From Diphasiastrum complanatum (taxonomy: Eukaryota > Streptophyta > Lycopodiopsida > Lycopodiales > Lycopodiaceae): a stretch of DNA of 64,000 bases. The position numbers and the translations under genes were made by a program. Positions 20,460 through 30,850 of this stretch are shown here, one piece after another; position 1 is the stretch's first letter, and every line of letters begins with the position of its first letter. The notes beneath the pieces were generated by a model. The model searched no databases. It saw nothing but the letters and a program-made list of their open reading frames with translations, and had not been told where the DNA came from. The stretch is taken from the NCBI GenBank assembly GCA_029204225.1, contig CM055098.1, positions 17,411,775 to 17,475,774 on the forward strand, given 5' to 3'.

Positions 20460-22677
20460 CCTTGCCTAACCTGAATCCAAGATCTAGTCAATCTAGCCAA
20501 AGAAACGAAGTTAGTTGTCACGTGTAGGTTCGTTCCCATGAGAGCGATAATTTAGGTTAGATTTCAACATGAATGGAGGATTCACACATTAGGGCCCTTT
20601 TTTAACTCAAAAAGGGTCTCTTCCTTGCCTAAACATGTTTGATAGTCTAGATTAATTAACTTGCTAATAGTCCTATGTGGCAGTTCACCTTGGGTTTAGG
20701 TTGAGTTAAAACCTAGTCACATAGGTTGCACTTGAACCTAGTATATTAAATAAATAAAGAATTAAATGCTTGTAGGAGAGTTTAGAGAACAGAGAGCAAA
20801 AGCTTTCTTTCCCTCTCTGTCATTGTTGGTCCACAGAGAGAGCTTTCCCTGTTGTGTGAATCTTACCTATAGTTCCTTGATCACTGAGAATGGGGAAGGA
20901 AGAAATCTGAAGCAGATTGAAGGCAAACAACTGTGTGAAATCTGTTTGCAGACATTCTCATCAAATCTGATAGTAATTGTTGAAATTCTATTGGAATTTT
21001 GGAAGATTATATCTCTGTGAAGTGCTTTCATTGCTATTGTTTTGAAGGAGAGATTCGTTTCATTGCTGCCTGCTGCTATGAGAAAGAGGATCTGCAAAAT
21101 TCTGATGCGGTTCTGATCAGAAGCGATCTGTTGGTGAAGAAGCCCCACGCTGCCCTGGAAGAGAGGAAGGACCTGCACATATATGAAGAAAAACCTTCCC
21201 TGCATATCGCGATTGAAGAGGGAGATTGTTCTGTGAGAGGGAGATTGATCTGAGGAAGAAGCGACCTATTTCAGTGGAGAAGCGACATGTTTCAGTGGAG
21301 ACGCCACCCTGTCCTGTGAAAGGGAGGCCATGCTTCACCATCGCGATCTGTGCCCTCGCGATCTGAGCCTGAAAAGAGAGGAGGAGAGGTCCGTGGAGAG
21401 AGAATCCACGTGACCCAGGCCACGCATTCTTGAAGGCCAATTCTGATTTTTGGAGAGTTGGGAGAGAAGGGCCCGGGAAAAAGAATTTATCTTATACTGA
21501 GGAAAGCCAAGGGACCTGCAACAGTCTGTAATTTGAAGAGTCGGGCCTGACTCTTGACTGAGAGCCCTTAACCTCTGGACACACTTTTGGACTGAGAGGC
21601 AGTATTGTGATTTTGTCTGAGGTAAGTGGTTATAAAATTTTGTGACTGAAATGAAAACAATTAACTGCCAATAATTTTACCGATTTTACCATAATCTTTA
21701 TTCTAGCTATATTTGGTACCGGTTTCTTGACTGTATGTAATTTACAGTCTGAAGTTTGATTTACTAAAAAGTTGAATCACAGTCATAACTTCTGAATTGT
21801 GAAAACTTAAGGAACTGATAGCTTTATCTATGAAAACAGCATTTACGGTTTTCCTAAAGCTTTATAACTTACAAGGGGCCTTATAAAATTTTATATAAAG
21901 AAAAATTGCAACCGAACTTACAATGGTTATAACTTGTTTGTTTTACATCGCAGTAAGAAAACTGAACTTTGGCAGACTGTTTGAAAGTTATTAAGTGATC
22001 AGTATCCTAATAAAAAACACGTCATAATTTGCAATATATGTAATAAGTCTATACTATATAAATATCAGTTTGTTGGAACACACAAACTGAATACTATATC
22101 CAAAATTGTTGGAACACACAATTTGGAATAATACGGTTATGATAAGTAAGAGGTATCACTGTTGGAACATACAGTGTTGATGCCATACTGATACTTGTAC
22201 TTGAGAGGTTTTAAAGCAGGAAAACTAAGTCATATATTATGAACTAATATGGAGATACTGGGAAACAAGGATGGGATGTCTGTGACTATAAATTGTTGGG
22301 ACTTTCATCAAATTCCTGAACATGATCGTAGAAGTATACTCAATTTTCTATCAGAATTATACTATCAAGAATCGATCATTCACATATATATTAACATTGA
22401 GTACACACTAGATGAAGAGTGCTGGGCTACTGTAGATAGTGAGATGAGTGAAACTATTACTGAATTGTTACCTGAAGGTAGATTTTAGCCCCGTTACATT
22501 TATGAAGAGTTTGGAACACTCTTTTATATAATATACGGTGTATTAATAAAGATTCAGGATTGACTGATAGAGAATCATTGATACTCGCGTAAAGTGAGAT
22601 CTAATACTTGATTTTGCTGATTTACCCCTTTGAACATTTCTAGTTAGTTCAATCCCTTGCTAGAAAATAGTTTAACA
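20460..22677 (+). repeat. Probable long LTR region of the Ty3 element
   Basis: The 3' edge is supported: the sequence ends TTTAACA at 22677 and is directly followed by a primer-binding-like site. Inside are a purine-rich stretch at 21120-21480 with short tandem units (TTTCAGTGGAGAAGCGACA at 21265-21310), an AT-rich part and the hairpin series described separately. A 79-codon frame at 22249-22488 has no known match. The 5' edge is unknown, and no second LTR copy is seen after 28040 because the element is truncated there. Confidence 0.4.
22066..22523 (+). other. Hairpin series with a shared TTGGAACA loop
   Basis: Four hairpins have different stems but the same loop core. They are CAGTTTG/CAAACTG around TTGGAACACA (22066-22089), CCAAAATTG/CAATTTGG around TTGGAACACA with one bulged A (22100-22126), CACTG/CAGTG around TTGGAACATA (22157-22176) and AAGAG/CTCTT around TTTGGAACA (22505-22523). 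All lie in the region upstream of the Ty3 PBS. Confidence 0.5.
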
Positions 22678-22697
22678 TTGGTGCGTCTGCCGAGAGT
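22678..22697 (+). other. Putative Ty3 primer binding site
   Basis: TTGGTGCGTCTGCCGAGAGT follows the LTR end TTTAACA. It has the TGG start expected for a tRNA 3' CCA end and resembles the TGGCGCCGTTGCCGGGGA class in layout, but I cannot name the tRNA with certainty. Confidence 0.45.
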
Positions 22698-23069
22698 GTG
22701 GATTTGATAAGGAAAAAAAAAATATTGCATATGGGCATGCCCTTTGTTCCCCCCCCGTGAAACTATAAATAAAATATTGACGTTATTCAAATTAAAGGTC
22801 AAAGAGACACCTTCAATTGGGTTAACATATCTATCACTTTATCATAGACTGCAAAAATATAGCATGGCCAATGCAGAATGGAATTTGAGTCTGTATGATA
22901 ATATGAATACTATAAGAGGAATTATTCAAGGACTCTAGATTTGAATAAGTATTCAATAGAGATTATCTGAGACTTACTTACAAACTAGAGTGGATATATT
23001 CCAGAGCGGAATACGACGCTTGTTATGGGGAGAATTAATAGGCGTAATAAATGGATGACTAAACCAACT

Positions 23070-23250
23070 ACACAAGAGGAATTACAAATTTTATTAGGTT
23101 CAGCGGGGGATTATAAAAAGCTTATATCCAACTTTACAAAAATTATTAAACCATTGCTGAATTTAGTAAAAGCTGAAGTTATAGTGAATTGGACCTTTGA
23201 AGGTGACTGGGCATTTTTTATGATTCAACAAGCTATACTTAGCAGTTAAA
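23070..23250 (+). pseudogene. Extra Ty3 RT-RNase H junction fragment upstream of gag
   Basis: The frame reads KPTTQEELQILLGSAGDY, KKLISNFTKIIKPLLNLVKA and WTFEGDWAFF. This is the conserved RT thumb/RNase H connection of Ty3 elements (PxTxxELQxFLGxxGYYRxFIxNFS...KPL). The main element has its own copy of this block at about 26390-26560, so this one is additional and lies in the wrong place, before gag. It probably belongs to another element trapped in the leader. Confidence 0.6.
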
Positions 23251-23403
23251 TTTGACTCAAAAACGATAGGTATCCCAAGTGATAATCCTTGACTATTAGA
23301 ACAATTATCATTAACTGCTGCGTTTAGTCCACGCACTTTAAGAAGAGTCATACGTGATTCTCGATGATTACAAGCAGAGATAGACCAGAAATCCCATTTT
23401 GAC

Positions 23404-24492
23404 GTGAGGGAAGAATTACCTGTATCTCTTGAAAACTTTGATATTGCATCTGAACCTGGAACACTAGAAGGAGTACCAAAATTACAAGACCATAATATAG
23501 AGCTAGGTATTGAGACAACACTTGAGGAGATACCATCTTTGATAGATAACCCAATTACATCATCTGATAATAATCACAAGGTGGTGGGTCGACAAACCGA
23601 ACCATTGGTGGTTCCTGATAATGTAGAACCTTTACCTAAGTTACGTGGAACAACATCTGCGTTTACCGGAGCACCTTATGAAGATGCAGAGAGACACATT
23701 AGTGCTTTCTAGACAGCTTGCTTTATAAGCAGGATAACCAACCCATATCATGAGATGATGTTCTTTGCTATTACTTTAACTGGTACAACAAGGAATTGGT
23801 ATCAGAGTTTACAATGAAATTCTATAGCTACCATTCAGGAATTCCATAAACAATTTTTAGTGGAATTTAGGCCGACTAGAAATATGGATGAACTAATATT
23901 CACATTATCCACAATACAACAAGATCCTGAGGAGAATATTAGACAATATACAAGACGAGTGAGCGAGTTAGCCAGACAAGATGCTACATTAGTAAAAATT
24001 GAACCTGAAGTATTATTATCGTTTTATTTGAGAGGATTAAAAAGGGATATACAATTGGTTGTGAGACAATTGGCTCCATCTGATTTAGAAGGAGCAATAC
24101 AAAAGGCCATATTAATAGAGGAAGCACAGTTGACTACAGATAGGACGGGAGATTTGTCAAAAGGTATGAGCTCAATGGATAAGGCTTATGATCGAACAAG
24201 GGCATATGTTCCTCCAATGTTGTCAAGTAATAGACAACTCTATGATATAACCCCTCTTCAGTCTCGAAACCCCTATAGAGATGTTGGAAATGCTAAGGGG
24301 AGTTTCCAAGTGTATGACAGAGTTCCACAAATTCAGCTTGCACTACCGTCTAATAGACCAAATCAGGTACGATTAGTTGAGCCAAATTATGAAAGTGCTG
24401 GATCTAATATTGGTATTGAGGATGTTAAAGAAATGCTGAAAGGATATATGGATATTATGAGTGGACAATTCACATCTCTAAAATGGACATGA
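23404..24492 (+). pseudogene. Ty3 Gag pseudogene
   Basis: This encodes the capsid of a Ty3 retrotransposon. After a variable N-terminus, the Retrotrans_gag domain begins with FTGAPYEDAERHISAF and a TAG at about 23710. It continues MMFFAITLTGTTRNWYQSLQ, a TGA at about 23815, then EFHKQFLVEFRPTRN, TLSTIQQDPEENIRQYTRR and LLSFYLRGLKRDIQ. The order and spacing match the family. Two stop codons in the most conserved part inactivate it. The C-terminal linker runs to 24492. Confidence 0.8.
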
Positions 24493-25417
24493 GAAGGGAA
24501 TCTGTGTTGGTAGTCACTAGAATTAAGCTTAATAAAGGTCTACCAAAGAGTGATCTGACCAAGCAAATTAAAAAACCGATATAAAAAAAGAATAAGGTAA
24601 CATTTCTTGAACCTCTACAGGAAGAACTTGAGAATCTGACAGAAGTAGATGAATTGAAAGATAGCACAGAGACTCTTAATTCAGATCATGAAAAACAAGG
24701 AGAGACTTCTAGATTAGTTGGTAATAAACCTTCTGAAAAAGTGATCATTAAGCCAACAAGAAAAGATACTATTAGACCCTTGGTTCATAAAAGAATAAAT
24801 CATTCTAAAAATAATGAGGAGGGGAGGGCTATGAGAGTAGTGCCAATCCCTATGCAAAAAGCATTGGATGATTTAAGTCTGGATGTTAACTTTTGAAAAT
24901 TATTAAAACTCTCACCAATTGTACGACGATATGTGAAGCAAATGATGAAATGCTCTTACGGTTTAGATCCTACAACACAAACTCTTGAATTAGGCAATGT
25001 GAGTGCAAAAAATTTAGATCGATATTGTCCAAAAGTAGACGCTATAATAGATGGATTGGTGGTACAAGGAGCCATAGTGGATGCAGGAGCTGCCGTGAAT
25101 ACTAAGAACTAATCAGCAGGTAAGGTTTCACTATAGCACCCTCAAATACTACAATATTAAAACTGGCAAACAATTTAGTTACTAAGCCAGAAGGCATATT
25201 ACATGATATACCCTTGACAATAGGAGGAAGGACCATCAAGGTTGATTTACATGTGATACGTATGTATGAGAATATAAGAAGATATTTTCTTTTATTAGGA
25301 AGACCCTGGTTACGGTTGAGTGATTGTACTATTGATATACCAGCAGGAGTATTAATTTTTGGGAGAGGAAAAGAACGGGTAGTACTAGATGCTTATCTAG
25401 GGACTCCTTTATCGTAA
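24493..25417 (+). pseudogene. Ty3 protease region
   Basis: After a charged linker (24654-24896) a retropepsin domain is readable. The active site lies at about 25060-25100 as IVDAGAAVN, where DAG stands in for the usual DTG/DSG. The flap and C-terminal part (PLTIGGRTIKVDLHVIRMYE, FLLLGRPWLRLSDCTID) lie in a separate open stretch at 25214-25417. LLGRPWL is the conserved LGRxWL/LGMDWL motif near the protease end. Stops at about 25110 and between blocks show it is broken. Confidence 0.7.
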
Positions 25418-26260
25418 CGTGCTCCAATTCCATCATTTGAATGGGAAGAGATTTCTGCAGAAGATTCCTCTTCAACTACAAGTGAAGAGGACTCTCAATA
25501 TGGTGAAGTTCTAGAAGTTGAATGGAATACTCATGAGGATTCCACCTCAAAAGTAAGAGATGCATATATATGTTTAATCAATTTGGGAACAAATGAACAT
25601 TTTAAACACATAAAGGTAGGAGCTAATTGAAATATAACTGAGAAGCAACAATATGAAAATCTTTGTAGAAAATACCAACATGTGTTTGCATGAGATTATA
25701 CAGATCTGAAAGGGATACCCCCAGAAAAAGTGGTACATACGATACTGTTAAAAGAAGATACAAAACCAGTAAGACAGAAACAACGAAGGTTACCTTATAA
25801 TCTCAAAGCGGGAGTTTATAAAGAATTAGAGCGACCAAGTCAAGTTGGTTTAATATTTCCTGTACAAAACACGGAATGGTGTTCACCAATAGTGCCGAGA
25901 CCTAAGAAAAATTCTACACAAATTAGGGTTTGTGTAGATTACAAAAAATTAAATAAGCACACGATTAAAGAATATTATCCATCACCATATATTGATCAAG
26001 TTCTTGATGAATTAGCCGGAAGAGAAAGATATTCATTTATGGATTGTTTTGCAAGCTACAATCAGATTGCAATAAAAGAGGAAGATAAGTTGAAAACTAC
26101 CTTTACTACGACATTTGGAGTTTTTGCATATCACGTGCTGCCATTTGGGTTATCGAATGCCCCTGGTATATATCAGAGATTTATGAATGTACAGTTTGAA
26201 GATATACTTGACGAAAATCTTAAAATTTTCATCGATGATCTATGTAGCTTCTTTTGTTAA
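25418..26260 (+). pseudogene. Ty3 reverse transcriptase
   Basis: A linker is followed by RT motifs in order: HTILLKEDTKPVRQKQRRLP, SPIVPRPKKNSTQIRVCVDY with KKLN, YSFMDCFASYNQIAIKEEDK, TTFGVFAYHVLPFGLSNAP and FIDDL (about 26225-26245) as the catalytic motif, normally YVDD/FIDD. The longest open piece is 25730-26260, ended by a stop just after FIDDLCSFFC, where the thumb should continue. Stops at 25627 and 25691 break the linker. Most catalytic residues survive, so decay is moderate. Confidence 0.85.
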
Positions 26261-27000
26261 AGATCATATGGCTATTTTGGAAAATGTTTAAAGAAGTGTG
26301 AGATAACATGTGTTGCACTCAATGCTGGAAAATGTTTGTTTGGAGTGCCTTACGGTGTACTACTAGGACATGTGATTAGTAGGAATGGTATATCTACTGA
26401 TCTAGATAAGATAAAAATAATATTAAGCGTTGCCATTCCTACTACGCTTAAATAGTTACAGTTATTTCTTGGATCTGTAGGTTATTATCGAAGATACATT
26501 AGGCAATACTCATTAAAGTCACTCCCTCTAACAGTATTATTGAAAAAGGGTGGAGTATGGAATTGGACGGAAGCTTGTGATACAGCTTTTCCAGTACCCC
26601 TATATTGAAACCTCCAATGTATGATCGGGAGTTTTATATTTTTACTTCAACTACAGAGAAAAGTATGAATTGTTGTTTGGCTCAAATATGGGACAAAATA
26701 TATCATCCCATAATGTTTGTGGGATGCAAGCTAAATATAGCAGAATTGAATTACTCATATGCGAAAAAAGTGTGTTTATGCATTGCATATGCTGCTGCTA
26801 AATATCGTCACTATATACTACATCGCAAAGTTATTATCTTTACTAAGAATAATGCAGTTATTTTGATGATGAATAAATTGGAACCACCCCCTAGATTAAT
26901 CAAGTGGATTGTTGCACTCCAAGAATTTGATTATGATCTGAAGAGTAAACCTCCACGATTGCAAGGTTTAAATGATTGTATTTGTGAGTGGGGAACTCCG
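26261..27000 (+). pseudogene. Ty3 RT thumb and RNase H
   Basis: The thumb/connection block reads PTTLK, a stop, LQLFLGSVGYYRRYIRQYS and WNWTEACDTAF. RNase H follows from 26605: FYIFTSTTEKSMNCCLAQ (the usual first catalytic Asp of DxSxxxxGxxLxQ is not seen), AELNYSYAKKVCLCIAYAAA (consensus NYxxxEKExLA; the Glu is changed) and KVIIFTKNNAVILMMNK. At least two acidic catalytic residues appear lost, so this domain would be inactive even apart from the frameshifts. Confidence 0.75.
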
Positions 27001-28040
27001 AATGAGGAAGATGGAACTAGTGAGAGTGACCAACTTCTAGGATTACTTCACATCGATAAAGATATGATATCGAGCTGGTATTCCACTTTGTCAACATTAG
27101 AACTGCCTGGCAGTATGACATATAACGAGAAAAGAAAACTTAAATTGCAGGCACTACAATTCTCACTTATAGAAGGTGTACTTTACCGGAAGAGAGTGGA
27201 AGGATTATATCGTAGATGTGTGGTACCTGATGATATAAAATTTATCTTAGAAGAATGTCATGATTCTGCTTGTGGAGGACATTTTGCAGGCCAATTGACG
27301 GGTCAAAAGATATTGCGAGCTGGGTATTGGTGGCCGACACTTTTTAAGGATTCCCATGATTATGTTAAACGTTGTGATATATGTCAGTGTGCTGATGGAA
27401 GAGCTAGTCATATCAGATCATTGATTCCAATTCAAGCATATCTACCATTTGAGAAATGGGGGATAGATTTTGTAGGATCGATAAGGCCAGTCTCGTCATC
27501 CAGAAAAAGTTATATCATCGTTGCAACTGACTATTTTACTAAATGGGCTGAAGCAAGAGCGGTTGGGAAAGATAATGCTAAAGAAACTACGCAAGTTATT
27601 GGAAGATTTGGTGCTCCTAAAGAATTAGTATCAGATAGAGGTACTCATTTTTAAAATAAAACTATTGAGGCGTTAACAGAACAGTTGACAATTAAACATC
27701 GTAAAACGACGTCTTATAGTCCTCAAACAAATGGACAGGTTGAAAGTACTAATAAGCAATTAGTCAATATCATAAAGAAAACAGTCTCTGAAAATAAACG
27801 AGATTGGGATAAAAAGCTATATTCAGCTTTGTGGGCATATAACATCACCATGAAAACTAGTACGAATCATACACCCTACTTTTTAGTGTATGGTCAAGAA
27901 TGTGTATTGCCCATAGAAACAGAAATTCCATCACTACGTTTTGCGGTAGCTCACGATTTGGGAGAACAAGATTCTTTACAACAACGTTTGAATGTACTGC
28001 AAGAATTGGATGAAAAACGAATGATATCTTTGAAAGCTGC
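27001..28040 (+). pseudogene. Ty3 integrase
   Basis: A zinc-binding HHCC domain (ECHDSACGGHFAG ... YVKRCDICQC) is followed by the DDE core. The first Asp is in WGIDFVGSI, with VATDYFTKWAEARAV after it. The second is in LVSDRGTHF, followed at once by a TAA at 27652. The Glu is in SYSPQTNGQVEST (about 27715-27750). The C-terminal part (SALWAYNITMKTSTNHTPYF, LVYGQECVLPIE) is intact until about 28040, where it breaks off at a junction with minus-strand material. All three catalytic residues remain, but one stop splits the core. Confidence 0.85.
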
Positions 28041-28390
28041 ATACGCTGCAACATATTCATTTATGACAGGATCCATAAATGGTTCGTCTGGTCCGTACCA
28101 TTGCTGCTGCTCAAGTTGAGGTGGCATTTGAATCTCCGGTTCCGCTGCTATCAGGTTTACATGGGCCGCTTGTTGATTGACTGGCCCTGGTGCTGCAGAT
28201 AAGGCCATTCGCTGTTGTTGATTCGGTGCGCCGTACCTTGATGCCGCGTTGGGTGCCCCTTGATGGTAAGAATAAGAAGTCTGATAAGGACTTCTCTTCT
28301 GTTGAACAATTTGACAGTAGCTGGCCTCTCTTGCACAGGCACTTAGACATCAAACTAACTCTCGCAAGCTCTTCTGTGTCCTGGTCTCAC
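28041..28390 (-). pseudogene. Possible Ty3 gag fragment, minus strand, Gln/Pro-rich
   Basis: A minus-strand frame running from about 28350 to 28040 is rich in Gln, Pro and Ala (PNQQQRMALSAAPGPVNQQA, PQLEQQQWYGPDEPFMDPV). It lies downstream, in the minus sense, of the PBS at 28874-28891, where gag should be. I recognise no capsid motif, so this is placed by position only. The abrupt left edge joins the plus-strand integrase. Confidence 0.35.
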
Positions 28391-28873
28391 TGAAATGGAA
28401 CTTCAGAGGGCTCTGCGAGAGTTCTTATGAAGATTTGAATTTTTTTGGATTTTTTCAAGGGTTTTTTGAATTTTTTATGATTTTTCTCTGATTTTTTGCA
28501 ATGTGCTTGGAACTAACTCTCACAGGCTTCTATGTAGGTCTGGGACAGTACCTTGGAGCTGCTGCCAGTCATGCAAGGGTTAATTCTCACTGGTTTTGGA
28601 GATATTAAAATTTGATGAGATTTTAGGCTCTTTTCTCTCCAAAAATGCAGATTGGTGTGTTTTTTGGATTTTTTGGTTGGTTGGTTTGGGTTTCAAGCCC
28701 TTAGAGGCTGTTCAGGACCTCCTCTACCCTCTCACACCTCCTCCGCTAGTTGTAAACAGTCCAAACACAACAAAAAATAGAAACTAACTCTAAACTCCCA
28801 AAAATCTACCTAAAACTACTCTAAAAGGCAAGAAAATAGCTAAAATGCAACTAAACTAGTTAGTGGAAACCTA
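28391..28873 (-). other. Probable untranslated leader of the minus-strand Ty3 element
   Basis: This is low-complexity sequence with long T runs on the plus strand (28440-28500) and no credible reading frame. It lies between the PBS and the putative gag, as a leader would. Confidence 0.35.
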
Positions 28874-28891
28874 TCCCCGGCATTGGCGCCA
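28874..28891 (-). other. tRNA-Asp-type primer binding site
   Basis: TCCCCGGCATTGGCGCCA is the reverse complement of TGGCGCCAATGCCGGGGA, differing at only two positions from TGGCGCCGTTGCCGGGGA, the usual primer site of plant Tat/Athila and other Ty3 elements. It shows a minus-strand element whose 5' LTR lies to the right. Confidence 0.75.
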
Positions 28892-29123
28892 CTATAGGGT
28901 CGAAGATCTTGCGTAGTATAGCCCTCCCGCCTGTCAACAAGGGTTAGATCACTGGATAGGTACCTAACTATGCATAGATATTACTTTTACTTAGTTTCCT
29001 ATTTTGCATCTAACTCTACCTCCCTTAACACTACTCACACTAACTCTACTCCCCTAAACTAACTTCATCATGATTTTGGGTGAAGAGAGAGGATAGAATA
29101 GAAGGAGAAGAAGAAGAAGAAGA

Positions 29124-29193
<70 letters not shown>

Positions 29194-29700
29194 GACGAAT
29201 GCAGGTTAGCTCAAATGCTAATGTCATTGCTCATGAAAAAACCTTAACTAGCATAAACCAAAAAGCATGGGAAATGACAATAACAAGCAATCACAACAAT
29301 AGCATAAGCAAGAATGATTAGCAAATGAGGATGCTTGAGCTCTCAAAATGATAGAGTCTCCTCCTCTCTATTAAGCATGAAAATAGTGTACAATTGGTGT
29401 CTTTTTATAAAATGGGGAAGGCCCTTGCCCCAAAATCCAATTGGCTAATATTTACATTGATCCTATCCATTCATCTTGGACCCAACTTGATCCAAGGGTC
29501 CATAAAAAGTACATTGAAATTCACAAGGGACCCAACTCTAAAATGTAATCTCTAAGTTTAAAAATGACTTTGGGCCTCTAGTTTTATTTTAATTCAAAGG
29601 CCCAAGTCTATTTTATTTTATTTACACTTAGGCTTGCGTGCTCATTGGGCCATGGGCTTATACGCGCAGGATGCCATGCCCTCGCAACACATTTTATTGG
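28892..29700 (-). repeat. Probable 5' LTR of the minus-strand Ty3 element, with (GA)n
   Basis: The sequence to the right of the PBS is non-coding. It contains a GAA/GA microsatellite (29103-29187) and a minus-strand TATA-like TTTTATAAAAAG at about 29401-29412, as expected for an LTR promoter. The outer edge is uncertain; TGTTGCGAGGGC (minus strand, about 29690) is a possible LTR start. Confidence 0.4.
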
Positions 29701-29722
29701 ACGATTTTATTTATTTACACTT

Positions 29723-30223
29723 TGTTGGGAATACCCCCAGCACAAAGATAAATCCCAATAACATTCAGATCTAACAATTAGCAAACACAACAAAAGCATG
29801 AGAGATAGAGAAAAGAGTTAGAGAGCAAGAACAGTCACAAATCCATTCCATAAGAGAACCAATATGCTTGTATTGAAATGAGGATATGAACATGAGGAGC
29901 AACTCGAGTTTGCCCCTATTTATAGTGGGAGGACCTCTTTTACTATTTAAATTTAAAAAAGAGTGGGAACCCATTTCAAAATTGGAGGGAACCAATTTGA
30001 ATTTGAACCAATTTTGGTGGGAGACCCAACTTTATTCACTAACTTGACGTTTAGGCCTGCGGCATAAGAAGTCCCGCAAAAAGGCCTAAAATCCTTTTAT
30101 TGACTTTCTAATTATCAAATAACTATGTGATCATTGGGTTGGACTTACACACGTAGGGTGCCAAATCTCTCTCACTTATTAACTAGGGTTAGGGTTGTCT
30201 CAGGATCCGCAAACCCTCCAACA
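29723..30223 (-). repeat. LTR-like sequence bounded TGTTGGG...CCTCCAACA
   Basis: About 500 bp begins TGTTGGGAATACCC and ends CCCTCCAACA, an imperfect inverted terminus typical of LTRs. A perfect minus-strand TATA box (CTATAAATAGG at 29915-29925) sits inside. No PBS, PPT or target duplication adjoins it, so it may be a solo LTR with eroded flanks. Confidence 0.45.
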
Positions 30224-30237
30224 TTTTCTTTGATGTG

Positions 30238-30850
30238 TTGTTGCTTTCACTTGTTTGCGAGGATGCTTCACATTTGAGGGAGAAAATATGTAATACCCTA
30301 TTACATGCATATTTTTCTTAAATTACTATTTTGTGATGCAAAATCCCAATCAACCTACTCAATTGATGAAGATAACCATCAAATATGAAGAAATATCTAA
30401 TGGACCCAACAATGATAAGTCATTCAAAGATATATTGAAGATAAAGAGACTTAAAATAAATGTGACTTAAGGAAGGACTATAACCCGAAGGGCAGTTATG
30501 AAACAACATGAACCTTAATATGAAGGCTAGCCCTAAGAGCAGAACATTCTAGAAGACTCATTTATTGCGTCTCAAGCAAACGTTGTAACCTTCCACGTGC
30601 TTGCTTCTCATTGGAGCAAAGCCGCGTGACAAGGATGCCACCTAGGAAATTGAACACTTGTAATTTTCCTATTGGATGGAATTAGTTAATTCAAATAAAT
30701 AAGAAGCGACATATCGTTTACTAGAGAGCTTCGTACTTTCGCGCTCGTTCCCTATATGTACACCACTTATACTTCAATACAACCACTAAGTTTTTCAGGA
30801 GATCACAGAGAGAGTTTGATCACATTCTAATCGGTGATACTGGTCGCCAA
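30238..30850 (+). repeat. Ty3 3' end: polypurine tract and start of 3' LTR
   Basis: About 50 bp of apparent pol C-terminus is followed by GAGGGAGAAAA (30276-30286) and then TGTAATACCCTATTACATG from 30289, the usual start of many plant Ty3 LTRs. The LTR probably runs to about 30840; its end is not certain. The rest of the element on the left has been replaced by the LTR-like sequence. Confidence 0.45.

Noticed and set aside
22678-28040. Endogenous pararetrovirus
   Set aside because: The order gag, protease, RT, RNase H, integrase with HHCC and DDE motifs and a PBS after an LTR-like end is that of a Ty3 retrotransposon. No movement protein is seen, and pararetroviruses lack integrase.
29103-29187. 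CRISPR-like or satellite array
   Set aside because: It is a simple GAA/GA microsatellite with no spacers.
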